A stretch of DNA of 64,000 nucleotides from Streptomyces sp. NRRL F-5727 (GCF_000719555.1 NZ_JOGX01000021.1:20813-84812), one strand, 5' to 3'; positions 9,534 to 20,081 are shown, numbered from the stretch's first letter. Notes: generated from the sequence alone by a model not told the origin. Translations and numbers: made by a program.

Positions 9534-10379
9534 TCAGAACAGGACGCTCATGAAGGCGCCGGTCTCGCGGAAGCCGACGCGGCGGTACGCGGCGCGGGCC
9601 GGGGTGTTGTAGTCGTTGACGTACAGGCTGACGACGGGGGCGACGTCGGCGAGGGCGTACTGGAGGACGGCGGCCATGCCCGTCTCGGAGAGGCCCTTCC
9701 CCCGGTGCTCGGGGGCGACCCAGACGCCCTGGATCTGGCACGCCTGGCGGGTGGCGGCGCCGATCTCGGCCTTGAAGAGGACCTTGCCGTCCTCGATGCG
9801 GGCGAAGGAGCGGCCGGCGGCGACGAGCTCGGCGACCCGGGCCTGGTAGAGCAGTCCGCCGTCGCCGGCGAGCGGGGAGACGCCGACCTCCTCGGTGAAC
9901 ATGGCGACGCAGGCGGGCATGATCACGTCCATCTCGTCCTTGCGGACGCGGCGGACGAGGGGGTCGGGGGCGACGTCGGCGGAGGGCTGCTCGGTGACCA
10001 TGAGGGGCTGGTGGGCGCGGACGTCGCGGGCGGGGCCCCAGGAGGGTTCGAGGAGGCGCCAGAGTGCGGCGGTGGGTCCGGCCGGGCCGACGATGGAGGA
10101 GCAGCGGCGGCCGATCCGGCGGGCCCGGTCGGCGAAGGCGCGGACGGCCTCGGGGGTGGCGCAGATCGGGACCAGATTGGCGCCGGAGTAGCAGAGCGAG
10201 GTGAGCCGGCCCTCGGTGTACCAGCCCCACATCTCGCCGCCCAGGCGCCAGGGGTCGAGTCCGGCGATCCGGACGCGGGCGGTCACGAAGGCGTTCTCGA
10301 CCGGGGCGCTCTCCAGGACGGCGAGGGCGGCTCCGAGGTCGGCGGGTTCGAGGACCCGGGTGGTGGTCTGTGTCAACAC
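9534..10379 (-). CDS. GNAT-family acetyltransferase with N-terminal DUF4081-type domain
   Basis: A 281-aa two-domain protein. The N-terminal half (about 1-130) has DPWRLGGEMWGWYTEGRLTSLCYSGANLVPI, typical of the DUF4081 region found in actinobacterial GNATs. The C-terminal half carries the acetyl-CoA site QGVWVAPEHRGKGLSETGMA and SLYVNDYNTPARAAYRRVGF. The acceptor substrate is not known. GTG 10379 is the first plausible start. A TACAGT (-10 like) lies about 38 nt upstream, so the gene may have its own promoter. It lies between the structured intergenic region after ispG and the smaller GNAT gene. Confidence 0.87.
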   Translation of the reverse strand: MLTQTTTRVLEPADLGAALAVLESAPVENAFVTARVRIAGLDPWRLGGEMWGWYTEGRLTSLCYSGANLVPICATPEAVRAFADRARRIGRRCSSIVGPAGPTAALWRLLEPSWGPARDVRAHQPLMVTEQPSADVAPDPLVRRVRKDEMDVIMPACVAMFTEEVGVSPLAGDGGLLYQARVAELVAAGRSFARIEDGKVLFKAEIGAATRQACQIQGVWVAPEHRGKGLSETGMAAVLQYALADVAPVVSLYVNDYNTPARAAYRRVGFRETGAFMSVLF

Positions 10380-10416
10380 GAGGGGGCCTCACCGTGCGGG
10401 TTCTGCTGGTCCTGGC

Positions 10417-10422
10417 ACTGTA
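10417..10422 (-). promoter_or_regulatory. Candidate -10 hexamer for the 9534-10379 acetyltransferase gene
   Basis: TACAGT on the minus strand fits TAnnnT and would start transcription near 10410, about 31 nt before the GTG. No clear TTGACN -35 is visible 16-18 bp upstream. Confidence 0.3.
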
Positions 10423-10462
10423 CCCCCAGGCTCTGCGGCGAGGCTCTCCACGCATGACGAAA

Positions 10463-10488
10463 CCCCGCCGCCCTGACGGGCGGCGGGG
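10463..10488 (-). terminator. Strong intrinsic terminator-like hairpin downstream of ispG
   Basis: CCCCGCCGCCC-TGAC-GGGCGGCGGGG is an 11-bp perfect stem. On the minus strand it is followed by TTTCGTCAT. It lies 174 bp past the ispG stop and just before the promoter region of the acetyltransferase gene, so it probably ends transcription from the ispG side. Confidence 0.65.
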
Positions 10489-10509
10489 CGGAGCGGCGAG
10501 TGAGCCGAA

Positions 10510-10607
10510 GGGGCGCGCCGGGGGAACAGGACCGGGCGCGCGCAGGCCCGTGAGGAACGAGCGGGCCGAGCACGGCCGGTCCTGTGAGCCCGGCTGAGGC
10601 GCGCCCC
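10510..10607. other. Highly structured ~98-nt palindromic element (possible structured RNA)
   Basis: Three nested inverted repeats are seen. The outer is GGGGCGCGCC (10510-10519) with GGCGCGCCCC (10598-10607). The middle is ACAGGACCGG (10526-10535) with CCGGTCCTGT (10576-10585). The inner is GGCCCG (10545-10550) with CGGGCC (10562-10567) around an 11-nt loop. Together they fold into one rod. The strand of transcription is unknown. It does not match SRP RNA, RNase P RNA or any riboswitch I recognise. Confidence 0.5.
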
Positions 10608-10617
10608 GGTGGGGGTC

Positions 10618-10636
10618 CCCCCGGCGAAGCCGGGGG
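10618..10636 (-). terminator. Hairpin 26 nt downstream of the ispG stop
   Basis: CCCCCGGC-GAA-GCCGGGGG is an 8-bp perfect stem just past ispG. On the minus strand it reads with the flanks CTCCCCC...GGGGGGACCCCCA, the same dispersed repeat type as the hairpin at 7073-7105. There is no T-run. Confidence 0.5.
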
Positions 10637-10661
10637 AGAACCGAGCCTCGAGAAAGGGGGT

Positions 10662-11819
<1,158 letters not shown>

Positions 11820-11923
11820 CTGTAGTGCAACCTCAAAGGTCGTGCGTCGGCGGGCTCAGGCTTCCGAGGTTACCGCCCCGGGGGCGGGGGGCCGGACACG
11901 GTGGTGCCCGGCCCCCCGGGGAG

Positions 11924-13231
11924 CTACGTCAGCTTCACCGGGTTGACGATGTCGGCGGCGAGGACGAGCAGCGTGAAACAGACGAAGACGCCGGCGACCA
12001 CGTAGGCGGCGGGCATCAGCTTGGCCACGTCGAACGGGCCGGGGTCGGGGCGCCGGAAGATCCGGGCCGTGTGGCGGCGGACGGACTCCCACAGGGCGCC
12101 CGCGATGTGGCCGCCGTCGAGCGGCAGCAGCGGGAGCATGTTGAAGAGGAACAGGGAGACGTTGAAGTACACCAGCAGGTTCATGAACATGACGAGGATG
12201 CGCTCCGGCGGGAGGTCCAGGTTCATGAGTTCGCCGGTGATGCGGGCGGCGCCGACGACGCCGACGGGCGAGTCCTCGGCGCGTTCGCCGTCGCCGAAGG
12301 TGGCGTCCCACAGGCCGGGGATCTTGCCGGGGAGCGCGACGACCGACTCCAGGCCGTTCTCCATGAGCTCGCCCATGCGGTCGGTGGTCTCGCCGAAGGT
12401 CAGCGGCGCGACCTCGGTCTTGGACGCGAAACCGAGGTAGCCGGCCTTCTCGTAGGCGAGCGGGCGGGCGACCTGGCCGTTCTCGTCCTTCTTCAGGACC
12501 TCGTTGGCGACGAGCGTGGGGTGCAGGTCGAGGCGCTGTCCGGCCCGCTCGACGGTGATCGTGGCGGGGCCGATGGTCTTGCGGATGTGGTTCGAGAGGG
12601 TGTCCCAGTCGGAGACCGGGGCGCCGTTGAAGGCGACGATGGTGTCGCCGTCCCGCAGCCCCGCCTTGTACGCCGGGGAGACCGGGTCGCCCGCGGCGCA
12701 GGCGTCGCGGTTCGCGCTCTGCTCGATGACGCACTTCTGGACGCCGGCGACCTTGGTGGTCTGGCCCTCGATGCCGAGGGTCATCAGGGAGCCGTAGAAC
12801 AGGCCGAGGGCGAGGACCAGGTTCATGAACGGTCCGGCGAACATGACGATCACGCGCTTCCACGGCTTGCGCGTGTAGAAGAGCCGGGTCTCGTCGCCGG
12901 GCTGGAGCTCCTCGTACGACGCCTCCCGGGCGTCCTCGATCATGGAGCGCCAGGGCGAGGTGGAGCGGGCCTCGATCTTGCCGTCCGCGCCGGGCGGGAA
13001 CATGCCGATCATGCGGATGTAGCCGCCGGCCGGGATGGCCTTGATGCCGTACTCGGTCTCGCCGCGCTTCCTCGACCAGATGGTGGGGCCGAAGCCGACC
13101 ATGTACTGCGGCACGCGGATGCCGAAGAGCTTGGCCGTGGAGAGGTGGCCGAGCTCGTGCCAGGCGATGGAGACGAGCAGTCCCAGCGCGAACAGGACGA
13201 TCCCGAGGATCGTCAGGAGCACTTCCGTCAT
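11924..13231 (-). CDS. rseP: Site-2 intramembrane metalloprotease, RseP/RIP1 family
   Basis: A 435-aa membrane zinc protease that cleaves membrane-bound anti-sigma factors or other signalling proteins. The zinc motif HELGH is in TM1 ([20 protein letters not shown]) and the third metal ligand motif is near the C-terminus ([15 protein letters not shown]). A PDZ domain lies between ([25 protein letters not shown], about residues 195-225). TM segments are at about 5-25, 130-150, 350-375 and 405-425. The start ATG overlaps the dxr stop (ATGA), so the two are translationally coupled. Homologues in mycobacteria (Rip1) regulate envelope sigma factors; the substrate here is unknown. Confidence 0.93.
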   Translation of the reverse strand: MTEVLLTILGIVLFALGLLVSIAWHELGHLSTAKLFGIRVPQYMVGFGPTIWSRKRGETEYGIKAIPAGGYIRMIGMFPPGADGKIEARSTSPWRSMIEDAREASYEELQPGDETRLFYTRKPWKRVIVMFAGPFMNLVLALGLFYGSLMTLGIEGQTTKVAGVQKCVIEQSANRDACAAGDPVSPAYKAGLRDGDTIVAFNGAPVSDWDTLSNHIRKTIGPATITVERAGQRLDLHPTLVANEVLKKDENGQVARPLAYEKAGYLGFASKTEVAPLTFGETTDRMGELMENGLESVVALPGKIPGLWDATFGDGERAEDSPVGVVGAARITGELMNLDLPPERILVMFMNLLVYFNVSLFLFNMLPLLPLDGGHIAGALWESVRRHTARIFRRPDPGPFDVAKLMPAAYVVAGVFVCFTLLVLAADIVNPVKLT

Positions 13232-14478
13232 GCGCGCGCCTCCGCGGTTGCCTTCGCTGCGAGCTCTCGGGCCCGGGCCCGGGCCCAGGTCTCCGCTTCC
13301 AGGACGTCCGGCACCGTCAGGGAGGTTCCCCCGCTGGGCCGTCCGTGTTCGGTGACGACCGCCGTGACGGTGTCCATGATGCCGGTGAAGGGGATCCGTC
13401 CGGAGAGGAACGCCTCGACACATTCCTCGTTGGCGGCGTTGAAGACGGCGGGGGCGGTGCCGCCGAGCTCGCCGACGTGCCGGGCCAGGTTCACCGAGGG
13501 GAACGCCTCGTCGTCCAGCGGGAAGAACTCCCAGGTGGAGGCGGTGGACCAGTCGAAGGCGGGGGCGGCGTCGGGGACCCGCTCGGGCCAGCCGATGCCG
13601 ATGGCGATGGGGCCGCGCATGTCCGGCGGGGTGGCCTGGGCGAGCGTCGAGCCGTCGCTGAACTCGACCATCGAGTGGACGTACGACTGGGGGTGGACGA
13701 CGACCTCGATGCGGTCGAAGGGGATGTCGTAGAGGAGGTGCGCCTCGATGACCTCCAGGCCCTTGTTGACCAGGGTGGCGCTGTTGACCGTGATGACCGG
13801 GCCCATCGCCCAGGTCGGGTGGGCGAGCGCGTCCTCGCGGGTCACGTGCTCCAGTTCGGCGCGGGTGCGGCCGCGGAAGGGGCCGCCGGAGGCGGTGACG
13901 ACCAGCTTGCGGACGTCGGCGCGGGTGCCGGCGGCGAGCGCCTGGAAGAGGGCCGCGTGCTCGGAGTCGACCGGGATGATCTGGCCGGGCTTGGCGAGCG
14001 CCTTCACCAGGGGGCCGCCGACGATCAGCGACTCCTTGTTGGCGAGGGCTAGGGTGCGGCCGGCCTCCAGGGCGGCGAGGGTCGGCGCGAGGCCGATGGA
14101 GCCGGTGATGCCGTTGAGCACGGTGTGGCACGGGGAGGCGGCGAGCTGGGTGGCGGCGTCGGGGCCCGCGAGGATCTCGGGCAGCGGCTCGGAGCCGTAC
14201 AGCGCCGTGAGGGCGGTACGCAGCTCTCCGACGGTCTCCTCGCGGGCGACGGCGACCTGGGCGACCCGGAGCCGGTGGGCCTGCTCGGCGAGGAGCCCGA
14301 CCCGGCCGCCGGAGGCGGCCAGGGCGGTGACCCGGAAGCGGTCGGGGTTGCGCAGCACCAGGTCGATGGCCTGGGTGCCGATGGATCCCGTCGAGCCGAG
14401 GACGACGATGTCCCGGCGGCCTTCGGCGCGGTCGAAGGCGATGTGCGGATCGGCGAGAGGAGAGGGGCGGTCGCTCAT
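13228..14478 (-). CDS. dxr: 1-deoxy-D-xylulose 5-phosphate reductoisomerase
   Basis: This is the second MEP-pathway enzyme (NADPH-dependent, DXP to MEP). The NADPH-binding start is [18 protein letters not shown]. Active-site segments are present: [42 protein letters not shown] and [30 protein letters not shown]. The C-terminal helical domain contains [12 protein letters not shown]. The start is uncertain between ATG 14478 (MSDRPSP, preferred by comparison with family N-termini) and ATG 14487 (three residues longer). It overlaps rseP by 4 bp. Confidence 0.96.
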   Translation of the reverse strand: MSDRPSPLADPHIAFDRAEGRRDIVVLGSTGSIGTQAIDLVLRNPDRFRVTALAASGGRVGLLAEQAHRLRVAQVAVAREETVGELRTALTALYGSEPLPEILAGPDAATQLAASPCHTVLNGITGSIGLAPTLAALEAGRTLALANKESLIVGGPLVKALAKPGQIIPVDSEHAALFQALAAGTRADVRKLVVTASGGPFRGRTRAELEHVTREDALAHPTWAMGPVITVNSATLVNKGLEVIEAHLLYDIPFDRIEVVVHPQSYVHSMVEFSDGSTLAQATPPDMRGPIAIGIGWPERVPDAAPAFDWSTASTWEFFPLDDEAFPSVNLARHVGELGGTAPAVFNAANEECVEAFLSGRIPFTGIMDTVTAVVTEHGRPSGGTSLTVPDVLEAETWARARARELAAKATAEARA

Positions 14479-14512
14479 GCCCCCCATTCTTGCCGCAAAC
14501 GCTGTGCGCTCT

Positions 14513-15757
14513 TCACGGGGTCCGGGCGAACGCGCCGAACACCCGGTGGAAGTCCGGGAAGGTCTTCTTCACGCAGCCGGGGTCGTCGAAGGCGATGCCG
14601 GGGGTGCGCAGGGCGGTCACCGCGAAGGACATGACGATCCGGTGGTCGCCGTGGGTGGCGATCTCGGCGGGTCCGGCGGGGGTGCCGGGGTGGATCTCGA
14701 TCCAGTCGGGGCCGGTCTCCACGGTGACGCCGAGGCGGCGGAGGTTCTCGGCGCAGGCGTCGAGCCGGTCGCACTCCTTGACCCGGGTGTTGGCGACGTC
14801 CTCGATGCGGACGGGTCCGTCGGCGAAGGGGGCGATCGCGGCGAGCGTCGGCATGGTGTCGGAGATGTCCCGCATGTTCACGGTGAGTCCGCGCAGGGTG
14901 CCGGTGGAGCGGACGGTGGTCGCCCCGGCCGTGACCTCGACGTCGGCGCCCATCCGGCGCAGCACGTCGACGAAGGCGAGGTCGCCCTGGAGGGCGCCGG
15001 TGCCGAGGCCGGGGACGGTGACGGAGCGGCCGGGTTCGAGGGCCGCGGCGGCGAAGAAGTAGCTGGCCGTGGAGGCGTCGGGCTCGATGCCGTAGGTCCG
15101 GGCGCGGTAGCCGGTGGGGGCGACGCGGTAGGTGCGGCCCTCGCGGGTGACCTCCGCGCCGAAGTCCCGCATCATCGCGAGCGTGATCTCGACGTACGGC
15201 TCCGAGACCAGGTCGGTGACGGTGATGTCGAGGCCCCCGGCGGTGAGCGGGCCCAGCATCAGCAGGGCCGTCAGGTACTGGGAGGACTGGCCGGCGTCCA
15301 GGGTGAGCGCGCCGCCCTTGACGCCGTCGGCGTGCACGGCGAGCGGGTGGTGGCCGTCCTTCTCCCCGTGCCGCAGGTCGACGCCGAGCTCGCGCAGGGC
15401 GGTGCTGAGCGGGCCGAGCGGGCGGCGGCGCATCTGCGGGGAGGCGTCGAAGCGGAAGGTGCCGTGGCCGGCGGCGGCGAGGGTGGGGAGGAAGCGGGCG
15501 GTGGTGGCGCCGTCGCGGCAGTAGACGTCCGTGTCGGAGACCCCCGGCCCGGCGGGGCGGCCCTCGACGTGCCAGGCGCCGGGCTCCTTCCGTACGGCGT
15601 ACCCGAGGGCCCGGAGCCCTTCGGCGAAGCCCTCGGTGTCGTCGGAGACGAGCGGGCGCAGGAGGGTGGTGGTGCCCTCCGCGGCGGCGGCGAGGAAGAG
15701 CGCGCGGGCGGTGACGGACTTGGAGCCGGGGATGTCGATGACGGTCACGCCGGTCAT
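14513..15757 (-). CDS. aroA: EPSP synthase (3-phosphoshikimate 1-carboxyvinyltransferase), divergent type
   Basis: A 414-aa member of the EPSP synthase family (shikimate pathway, PEP transfer to shikimate 3-phosphate). Conserved substrate residues are visible: GSKSVTARAL (11-20), SSQYLTALLM, the aspartate in SDTMPTLAA, the glutamate in VKECDRLDA, DHR in HGDHRIVMS, and KKTFPDF near the end. The usual NAGTxxRP loop is DGATTARF (82-89), so the Asn is Asp and the Gly that governs glyphosate sensitivity is aligned with Ala. The N-terminus is short (10 residues before GSKS). Streptomyces often have more than one aroA paralogue; this copy beside dxr may be secondary. Activity is expected but not certain. 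Confidence 0.88.
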   Translation of the reverse strand: MTGVTVIDIPGSKSVTARALFLAAAAEGTTTLLRPLVSDDTEGFAEGLRALGYAVRKEPGAWHVEGRPAGPGVSDTDVYCRDGATTARFLPTLAAAGHGTFRFDASPQMRRRPLGPLSTALRELGVDLRHGEKDGHHPLAVHADGVKGGALTLDAGQSSQYLTALLMLGPLTAGGLDITVTDLVSEPYVEITLAMMRDFGAEVTREGRTYRVAPTGYRARTYGIEPDASTASYFFAAAALEPGRSVTVPGLGTGALQGDLAFVDVLRRMGADVEVTAGATTVRSTGTLRGLTVNMRDISDTMPTLAAIAPFADGPVRIEDVANTRVKECDRLDACAENLRRLGVTVETGPDWIEIHPGTPAGPAEIATHGDHRIVMSFAVTALRTPGIAFDDPGCVKKTFPDFHRVFGAFARTP

Positions 15758-15875
15758 CCTGCCGTGGCCGGCCGCGCCGTCGCCGCCCGGTCCGCCTGCT
15801 GGACGCGGACACGAGGAGGCGGCCCGGGCCCCCGCACAGTGGGCCCGGACCGCCTGGTCTCGTGGGACGGATCGC

Positions 15876-17321
15876 CTAGAGCGCGAGGCCCGTCAGGACG
15901 AGGACGCGCTCGTAGGTGTAGTCGTCCATGGCGTACGCGACGCCCTCGCGGCCGACGCCGGAGCGCTTGGCGCCGCCGTACGGCATCTGGTCGGCGCGGT
16001 ACGAGGGGACGTCGCCGACGATCACGCCGCCGACCTCCAGCGCGCGGTGGGCGCGGAAGGCGGTCTGCAGGTCGTGGGTGAAGACACCGGCCTGGAGGCC
16101 GAAGTCCGAGTCGTTGACCGCGGCGAACGCCTCGGCCTCGCCGTCGACCTTGGCGACCGTGAGGACCGGGCCGAAGACCTCGGCGCGGGCCAGGGTGACG
16201 TCGGCCGGGAGGTCGGCGAGGACGGTCGGGGCGTAGGTGGCGCCCTCGCGCTTGCCGCCGGTGAGGAGCTTCGCGCCGGCCGCGACGGCCTCGTCCACCC
16301 AGGACTCGACGCGCCGGGCGGCGTTCTCGTCGACGAGCGGGCCGACGTCGGTGGCGTCGTCCGCCGGGTCGCCGGTGACCTGGGCCTCGACGGCCGCGAC
16401 GATCTTCGGCAGCAGGCGGTCGTAGACGGTGGCGTCGGCGATCACGCGCTGCACGGAGATGCAGGACTGGCCGCCCTGGTAGTTGGAGAAGGTCGCGATG
16501 CGGGTCGCGGCCCAGTCCAGGTCGGCCTCGGAGGACCAGTCCGGGAGGACGACGGCGGCGGCGTTGCCGCCGAGCTCCAGGGTGCAGTGCTTGTGCGGCA
16601 CGGACTCCTGGATGGCGTAGCCGACCTTGTCGGAGCCGGTGAAGGAGATGACCGGGAGGCGCTCGTCCTGGACGAGGGCCGGCATGCGGTCGTTCGGCAC
16701 GGTGAGGATCGACCAGGAGCCGGCCGGCAGGTCGGTCTCGGCCAGGAGCTCGCCCAGGATGAGGGAGGAGATCGGGGTGGCCGGGGCCGGCTTGAGGATG
16801 ATCGGGGCGCCGACGGCGATGGCCGGGGCGACCTTGTGGGCGCTGAGGTTCAGCGGGAAGTTGAAGGGCGCGATGCCGAGGACGACGCCCTTGGGGATGC
16901 GGCGGGTCACGGCGAGGCGGCCCACGCCGCCGGCCTCGGTGTCCAGGCGCTGGGCCTCGCCGGCGTTCCAGCGGCGGGCCTCCTCGGCGGCGAAACGGAA
17001 GACGGAGACGGCGCGGCCGACCTCGCCGCGGGCCCACTTGATGGGCTTGCCGTTCTCGGCGGAGATGATCTGGGCGATCTCCTCGGTGCGCTCGGCGAGC
17101 CGCTTCGACACGTGGTCGAGGGCGGCGGCACGGACGTGCGCCGGGGTGGCGGCGAACTCGTCGACGACCGCGTGGGCGGCCGCGACGGCCTCCTCGACCT
17201 GGGCCTCGGTGGGCACGGCGACCTTGCCGACCAGACGTCCGTCGTACGAGTTCGTGACGTCGAAGGTGGTGTCGCCGGTGGCCTCGCGGCCGGCGACCCA
17301 GAAGGCGTGGGTGGTCGTCAT
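15876..17321 (-). CDS. Aldehyde dehydrogenase, probable succinate-semialdehyde dehydrogenase
   Basis: A 481-aa NAD(P)-dependent aldehyde dehydrogenase. The cofactor segment is IAPFNFPLNLSAHKVAPAIA with KPAPATP. The general base Glu is in LELGGNAAAVVLP and the catalytic Cys in YQGGQSCISVQRV. The C-terminal signature is MPYGGAKRSGVGREG. The LELGGNA form occurs in non-phosphorylating GAPDH and SSADH-type clades, so the aldehyde is not certain from sequence. Co-location with PucR, gabT and polyamine genes supports oxidation of succinate semialdehyde from GABA. A TAACGT -10-like hexamer lies about 55 bp upstream of the ATG at 17321. Confidence 0.85.
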   Translation of the reverse strand: MTTTHAFWVAGREATGDTTFDVTNSYDGRLVGKVAVPTEAQVEEAVAAAHAVVDEFAATPAHVRAAALDHVSKRLAERTEEIAQIISAENGKPIKWARGEVGRAVSVFRFAAEEARRWNAGEAQRLDTEAGGVGRLAVTRRIPKGVVLGIAPFNFPLNLSAHKVAPAIAVGAPIILKPAPATPISSLILGELLAETDLPAGSWSILTVPNDRMPALVQDERLPVISFTGSDKVGYAIQESVPHKHCTLELGGNAAAVVLPDWSSEADLDWAATRIATFSNYQGGQSCISVQRVIADATVYDRLLPKIVAAVEAQVTGDPADDATDVGPLVDENAARRVESWVDEAVAAGAKLLTGGKREGATYAPTVLADLPADVTLARAEVFGPVLTVAKVDGEAEAFAAVNDSDFGLQAGVFTHDLQTAFRAHRALEVGGVIVGDVPSYRADQMPYGGAKRSGVGREGVAYAMDDYTYERVLVLTGLAL

Positions 17322-17473
17322 TGTGCGTCCCGGCCCTTTCCGTTTCGGGGTGCGAGCGGTTGCTCTCCAGACACGTTAGGGCCGGGACCGGCGAGTGACG
17401 TTTGTCCGTGATGGAGTGGTGGAGGCCGCGGTCTGTCCGCTTCGGCCGAACGGGTGGTGCCGTCGGGTGCCGG

Positions 17474-18925
17474 TCAGCGCTCCTCGTACGCGGTGAAGGG
17501 CGAGAGGTACCCCTCGCTCCAGCGGACGGCGATCAGCCGGTCCTGGTGGCCGAGGACGTCCTTGATCTCACCGGACGAGCCGCCCACCGAGTCCGGGAAG
17601 AGACGCGCGTCGCGCTCGTCGCCGTCGTCGGCGTCGAGGACGAGGAGCCCGTCCTCCCCCGCCGAGCCGTAGAGGTCGACCAGGGCGGTGACCCGGCCGC
17701 CCGCGACCCGCAGTCCCATGACGTCCTCCAGGTCGCCGACCTCCATGCGCCACAACCGCTGCCCGCTGCGCAGGTCGAAGGCGGTGACGACGTCGTCGTA
17801 GTCGGACTCCATGGCGACGGTGTAGAGGCGGCCGTAGGCGACGCGGGTGCGGGCCGGCTCCTGGGCCGCGGAGCTGATCTTGCCGTTGACGGTGCCGGAC
17901 GCGATGGTGCCCTGGGCGCGGCCCTCGTCGTCGAAGGAGAGGAACGTGGCGTAACCGGTCTCGTCGAGGCTGTCCACGCCGACCACGATCGGGTCGGCGG
18001 AGACGAAGGCCGGCGCGTGGGTCAGGGGGTCGACGACCCGCCGCGGGTCGAGCGGGGTGACCCCGCGCACCCGCCCGTCCGCGGGGTCGAGGACCGCGAG
18101 CCGTACGTCCCGGCGGTCGCAGACGAGGAGCGCCGCGACCCGGCGGTCGCCCGCGGCGACGCCGTACGGCACGCAGTCCCGCGGCATCCGCGCCGACCAC
18201 CTGGGCTTGCCGGTCCGCAGGTCGAAGGCGCGCAGGGCGCGGTCGGGGTCGAGCCGGCCGGGGCTGTCCAGGGCCGACGCGTACTGCCAGTCGGCGTCCT
18301 CGTCGCGCAGCACGGCGAGGCCGCCGCCGACGGCGACGAGGTCGCGCTCGGCGCGGATCTCGCCGCCGTCGGCGGCGGTCCGGGTGGTGCGCCACAGTTC
18401 GCGCCCGGCGGTGAGGTCGAGGGCGACGACGGTGGTGCAGCCCTCGTCCGCGTCGTCGGCGGCCGGGCTGCCCGGGAGGCCCGGGACGCCCTGGGCGATC
18501 AGGGCGACTCCGTCGGCCGCGGTGCGGCCGGCGGAGCAGATCGCGGCGCCGCCGGCCGGCTCGTACCGCCAGCGCCGCTCGCCGGTGCGGGCGTCGAAGC
18601 CGGTGACGCCGGCGGCGTTGCTGTGCACGAGCGTGTCGCCGGCCGCCCAGGCGGCGTCGCCGGACGCGGGGGTGCCGCCGTCGGTCGGGGTGCTCCAGAC
18701 CTGGCGCATCGAGTCGCCGGGGAGGTAGCCCTCGCCGGCGAGGACGCCGGCGGTGATGCCGCCGCAGCCGGCGAGGACGGCGAGGAGGAGGCCGCCGACG
18801 ACGGAGTAGCGGACGAGGCGGGAGCCCGGCTTCGGCGTGCCACCGTCGCGGTCGCCCGTGCCCTTGCCGCCGCCTCCGCCCGGCTTCCCGCCGGCCGTTC
18901 TGCCGGCCTTCGTCGCTGTCGTCAT
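17474..18925 (-). CDS. Membrane-anchored PQQ-like beta-propeller protein
   Basis: A 483-aa protein with a Lys/Gly-rich cytoplasmic N-terminus, one hydrophobic segment (RLVRYSVVGGLLLAVLAG, with a Cys right after it that could be a lipobox) and an extracytoplasmic WD/PQQ-like propeller. Propeller repeats read GFDARTGERRWRYE, ALDLTAGRELWRT, AFDLRTGKPRWSA, AFDLRSGQRLWRM and VLDADDGDERDARL. No PQQ-enzyme catalytic residues are evident, so a scaffold or BamB-like sensor role is more likely. ATG 18925 is chosen over GTG 18955 because a G-rich ribosome binding site precedes it. It is upstream of the aldehyde dehydrogenase on the same strand but separated by about 150 bp. Confidence 0.8.
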   Translation of the reverse strand: MTTATKAGRTAGGKPGGGGGKGTGDRDGGTPKPGSRLVRYSVVGGLLLAVLAGCGGITAGVLAGEGYLPGDSMRQVWSTPTDGGTPASGDAAWAAGDTLVHSNAAGVTGFDARTGERRWRYEPAGGAAICSAGRTAADGVALIAQGVPGLPGSPAADDADEGCTTVVALDLTAGRELWRTTRTAADGGEIRAERDLVAVGGGLAVLRDEDADWQYASALDSPGRLDPDRALRAFDLRTGKPRWSARMPRDCVPYGVAAGDRRVAALLVCDRRDVRLAVLDPADGRVRGVTPLDPRRVVDPLTHAPAFVSADPIVVGVDSLDETGYATFLSFDDEGRAQGTIASGTVNGKISSAAQEPARTRVAYGRLYTVAMESDYDDVVTAFDLRSGQRLWRMEVGDLEDVMGLRVAGGRVTALVDLYGSAGEDGLLVLDADDGDERDARLFPDSVGGSSGEIKDVLGHQDRLIAVRWSEGYLSPFTAYEER

Positions 18926-19003
18926 CCGGACCCCACCCCTTGTCGCCGTGCTCACGACCGATCGATACGAGGGATCAGGGTAGGGCCACGGCGATCTGCG
19001 CCG

Positions 19004-19993
19004 TCACCGCCTCCGCTCGGTGGAGACGATCAGGCAGACGGCCGCCACGACGATCGCCCCGCCGAGGACGATCGGCCAGGTCAGGGCCTCGTCGAGGATC
19101 AGCGCGCCGAGCAGGACGGCGACGACCGGGTTGACGTACGCGTAGGTGGCGGCGAGCGAGACCGGGGCGGACTGGAGCAGCCAGGCGTACGCGGTGAAGG
19201 CGATCAGCGAGCCGAAGACCACGAGGTAGCCGAGGGCGGCCCAGGAGGCGGTGGAGACCGAGCCCGGGTCGAAGCCGTGGTGCTCGCCGCGGAGCAGGCC
19301 GACGGCGATGCCGGCGAGACCGCCGGCCAGCATCTCGTACACGCTCGCGGTGAACGGGTTGGCGGGCATGGGGAGACGGGCCGAGGAGACCGTGCCGAGC
19401 GACCAGAGCAGGGCGGCCAGGAGGACGAACAGCACGCCGGCGATGCCGACCTCGCCGCTGAGCCCGGGGAGGGTGAGCACGGCGAGACCGGCCACGCCGA
19501 GCAGGACGCCGCCGTAGCCGCCGAGCCCGGGGCGCTCGCCGGCGACGGTGCGGAGCAGCACGACCCAGACGGGGACGGCGGCGACGAGGAGGGCGGCGAG
19601 GCCGGACGGGATGTCGGTCTCGGCGAGGTTGACGAGGCCGTTGCCGCCGAGGATCAGCAGCAGGCCGACCAGCGCGGCGGAGCCGAGCCGGCGCCGGTCG
19701 ACCCTGAGGGCGGCGGGGCCGTGCCGCCAGGCCACGATCGCGGCGAGGAGCACGGCGGCGGCGACGAAGCGGGAGCCCGAGGCGAGGAAGGGCGGGATGG
19801 TGTCGACGACGATCCGGATGCCGAGGTAGGTGGAGCCCCAGACGACGTACACGATGGCGAGGGCGGCCCAGACGGCGCCGCCGATGCGGCGGGCGGGCTT
19901 CGCGGGTGCGGCCCCGGGGAGGGCGGTCGGGACGGGGGCGGGTTCGGCCGTGGTGGGCGTGCTGGGGGAAGGGTCGACGGCGGGGCTTGTCAT
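19004..19993 (-). CDS. DMT-superfamily EamA transporter
   Basis: A 329-aa integral membrane protein with ten predicted helices and two EamA repeats. The first repeat starts AALAIVYVVWGSTYLGIRIVV and the second near GVLFVLLAALLWSLGTVSSA. The helix-10 end reads NPVVAVLLGALILDEALTW. Members export metabolites or amino acids; the substrate cannot be read. The N-terminal 45 residues are a Pro/Ala-rich cytoplasmic tail. The start is ambiguous: ATG 19993 has no ribosome binding site but is preceded at 7 nt by TAATCT, so leaderless expression is possible; GTG 20020 is the alternative. Confidence 0.88.
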   Translation of the reverse strand: MTSPAVDPSPSTPTTAEPAPVPTALPGAAPAKPARRIGGAVWAALAIVYVVWGSTYLGIRIVVDTIPPFLASGSRFVAAAVLLAAIVAWRHGPAALRVDRRRLGSAALVGLLLILGGNGLVNLAETDIPSGLAALLVAAVPVWVVLLRTVAGERPGLGGYGGVLLGVAGLAVLTLPGLSGEVGIAGVLFVLLAALLWSLGTVSSARLPMPANPFTASVYEMLAGGLAGIAVGLLRGEHHGFDPGSVSTASWAALGYLVVFGSLIAFTAYAWLLQSAPVSLAATYAYVNPVVAVLLGALILDEALTWPIVLGGAIVVAAVCLIVSTERRR

Positions 19994-20081
19994 GAGCAGG
20001 AGATTAGGCACTCGACCCACTTCCGGCCAGGAATTCTGCCCGACTCCGGGCAGGAAGGGCCGAGATCGTCTCCCGGAACCG

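Noticed and set aside
10510..10607. Possible SRP RNA or RNase P RNA
   Set aside because: It lacks the SRP apical GGAA/asymmetric loop sequence and the conserved RNase P core, and is too short for RNase P RNA.
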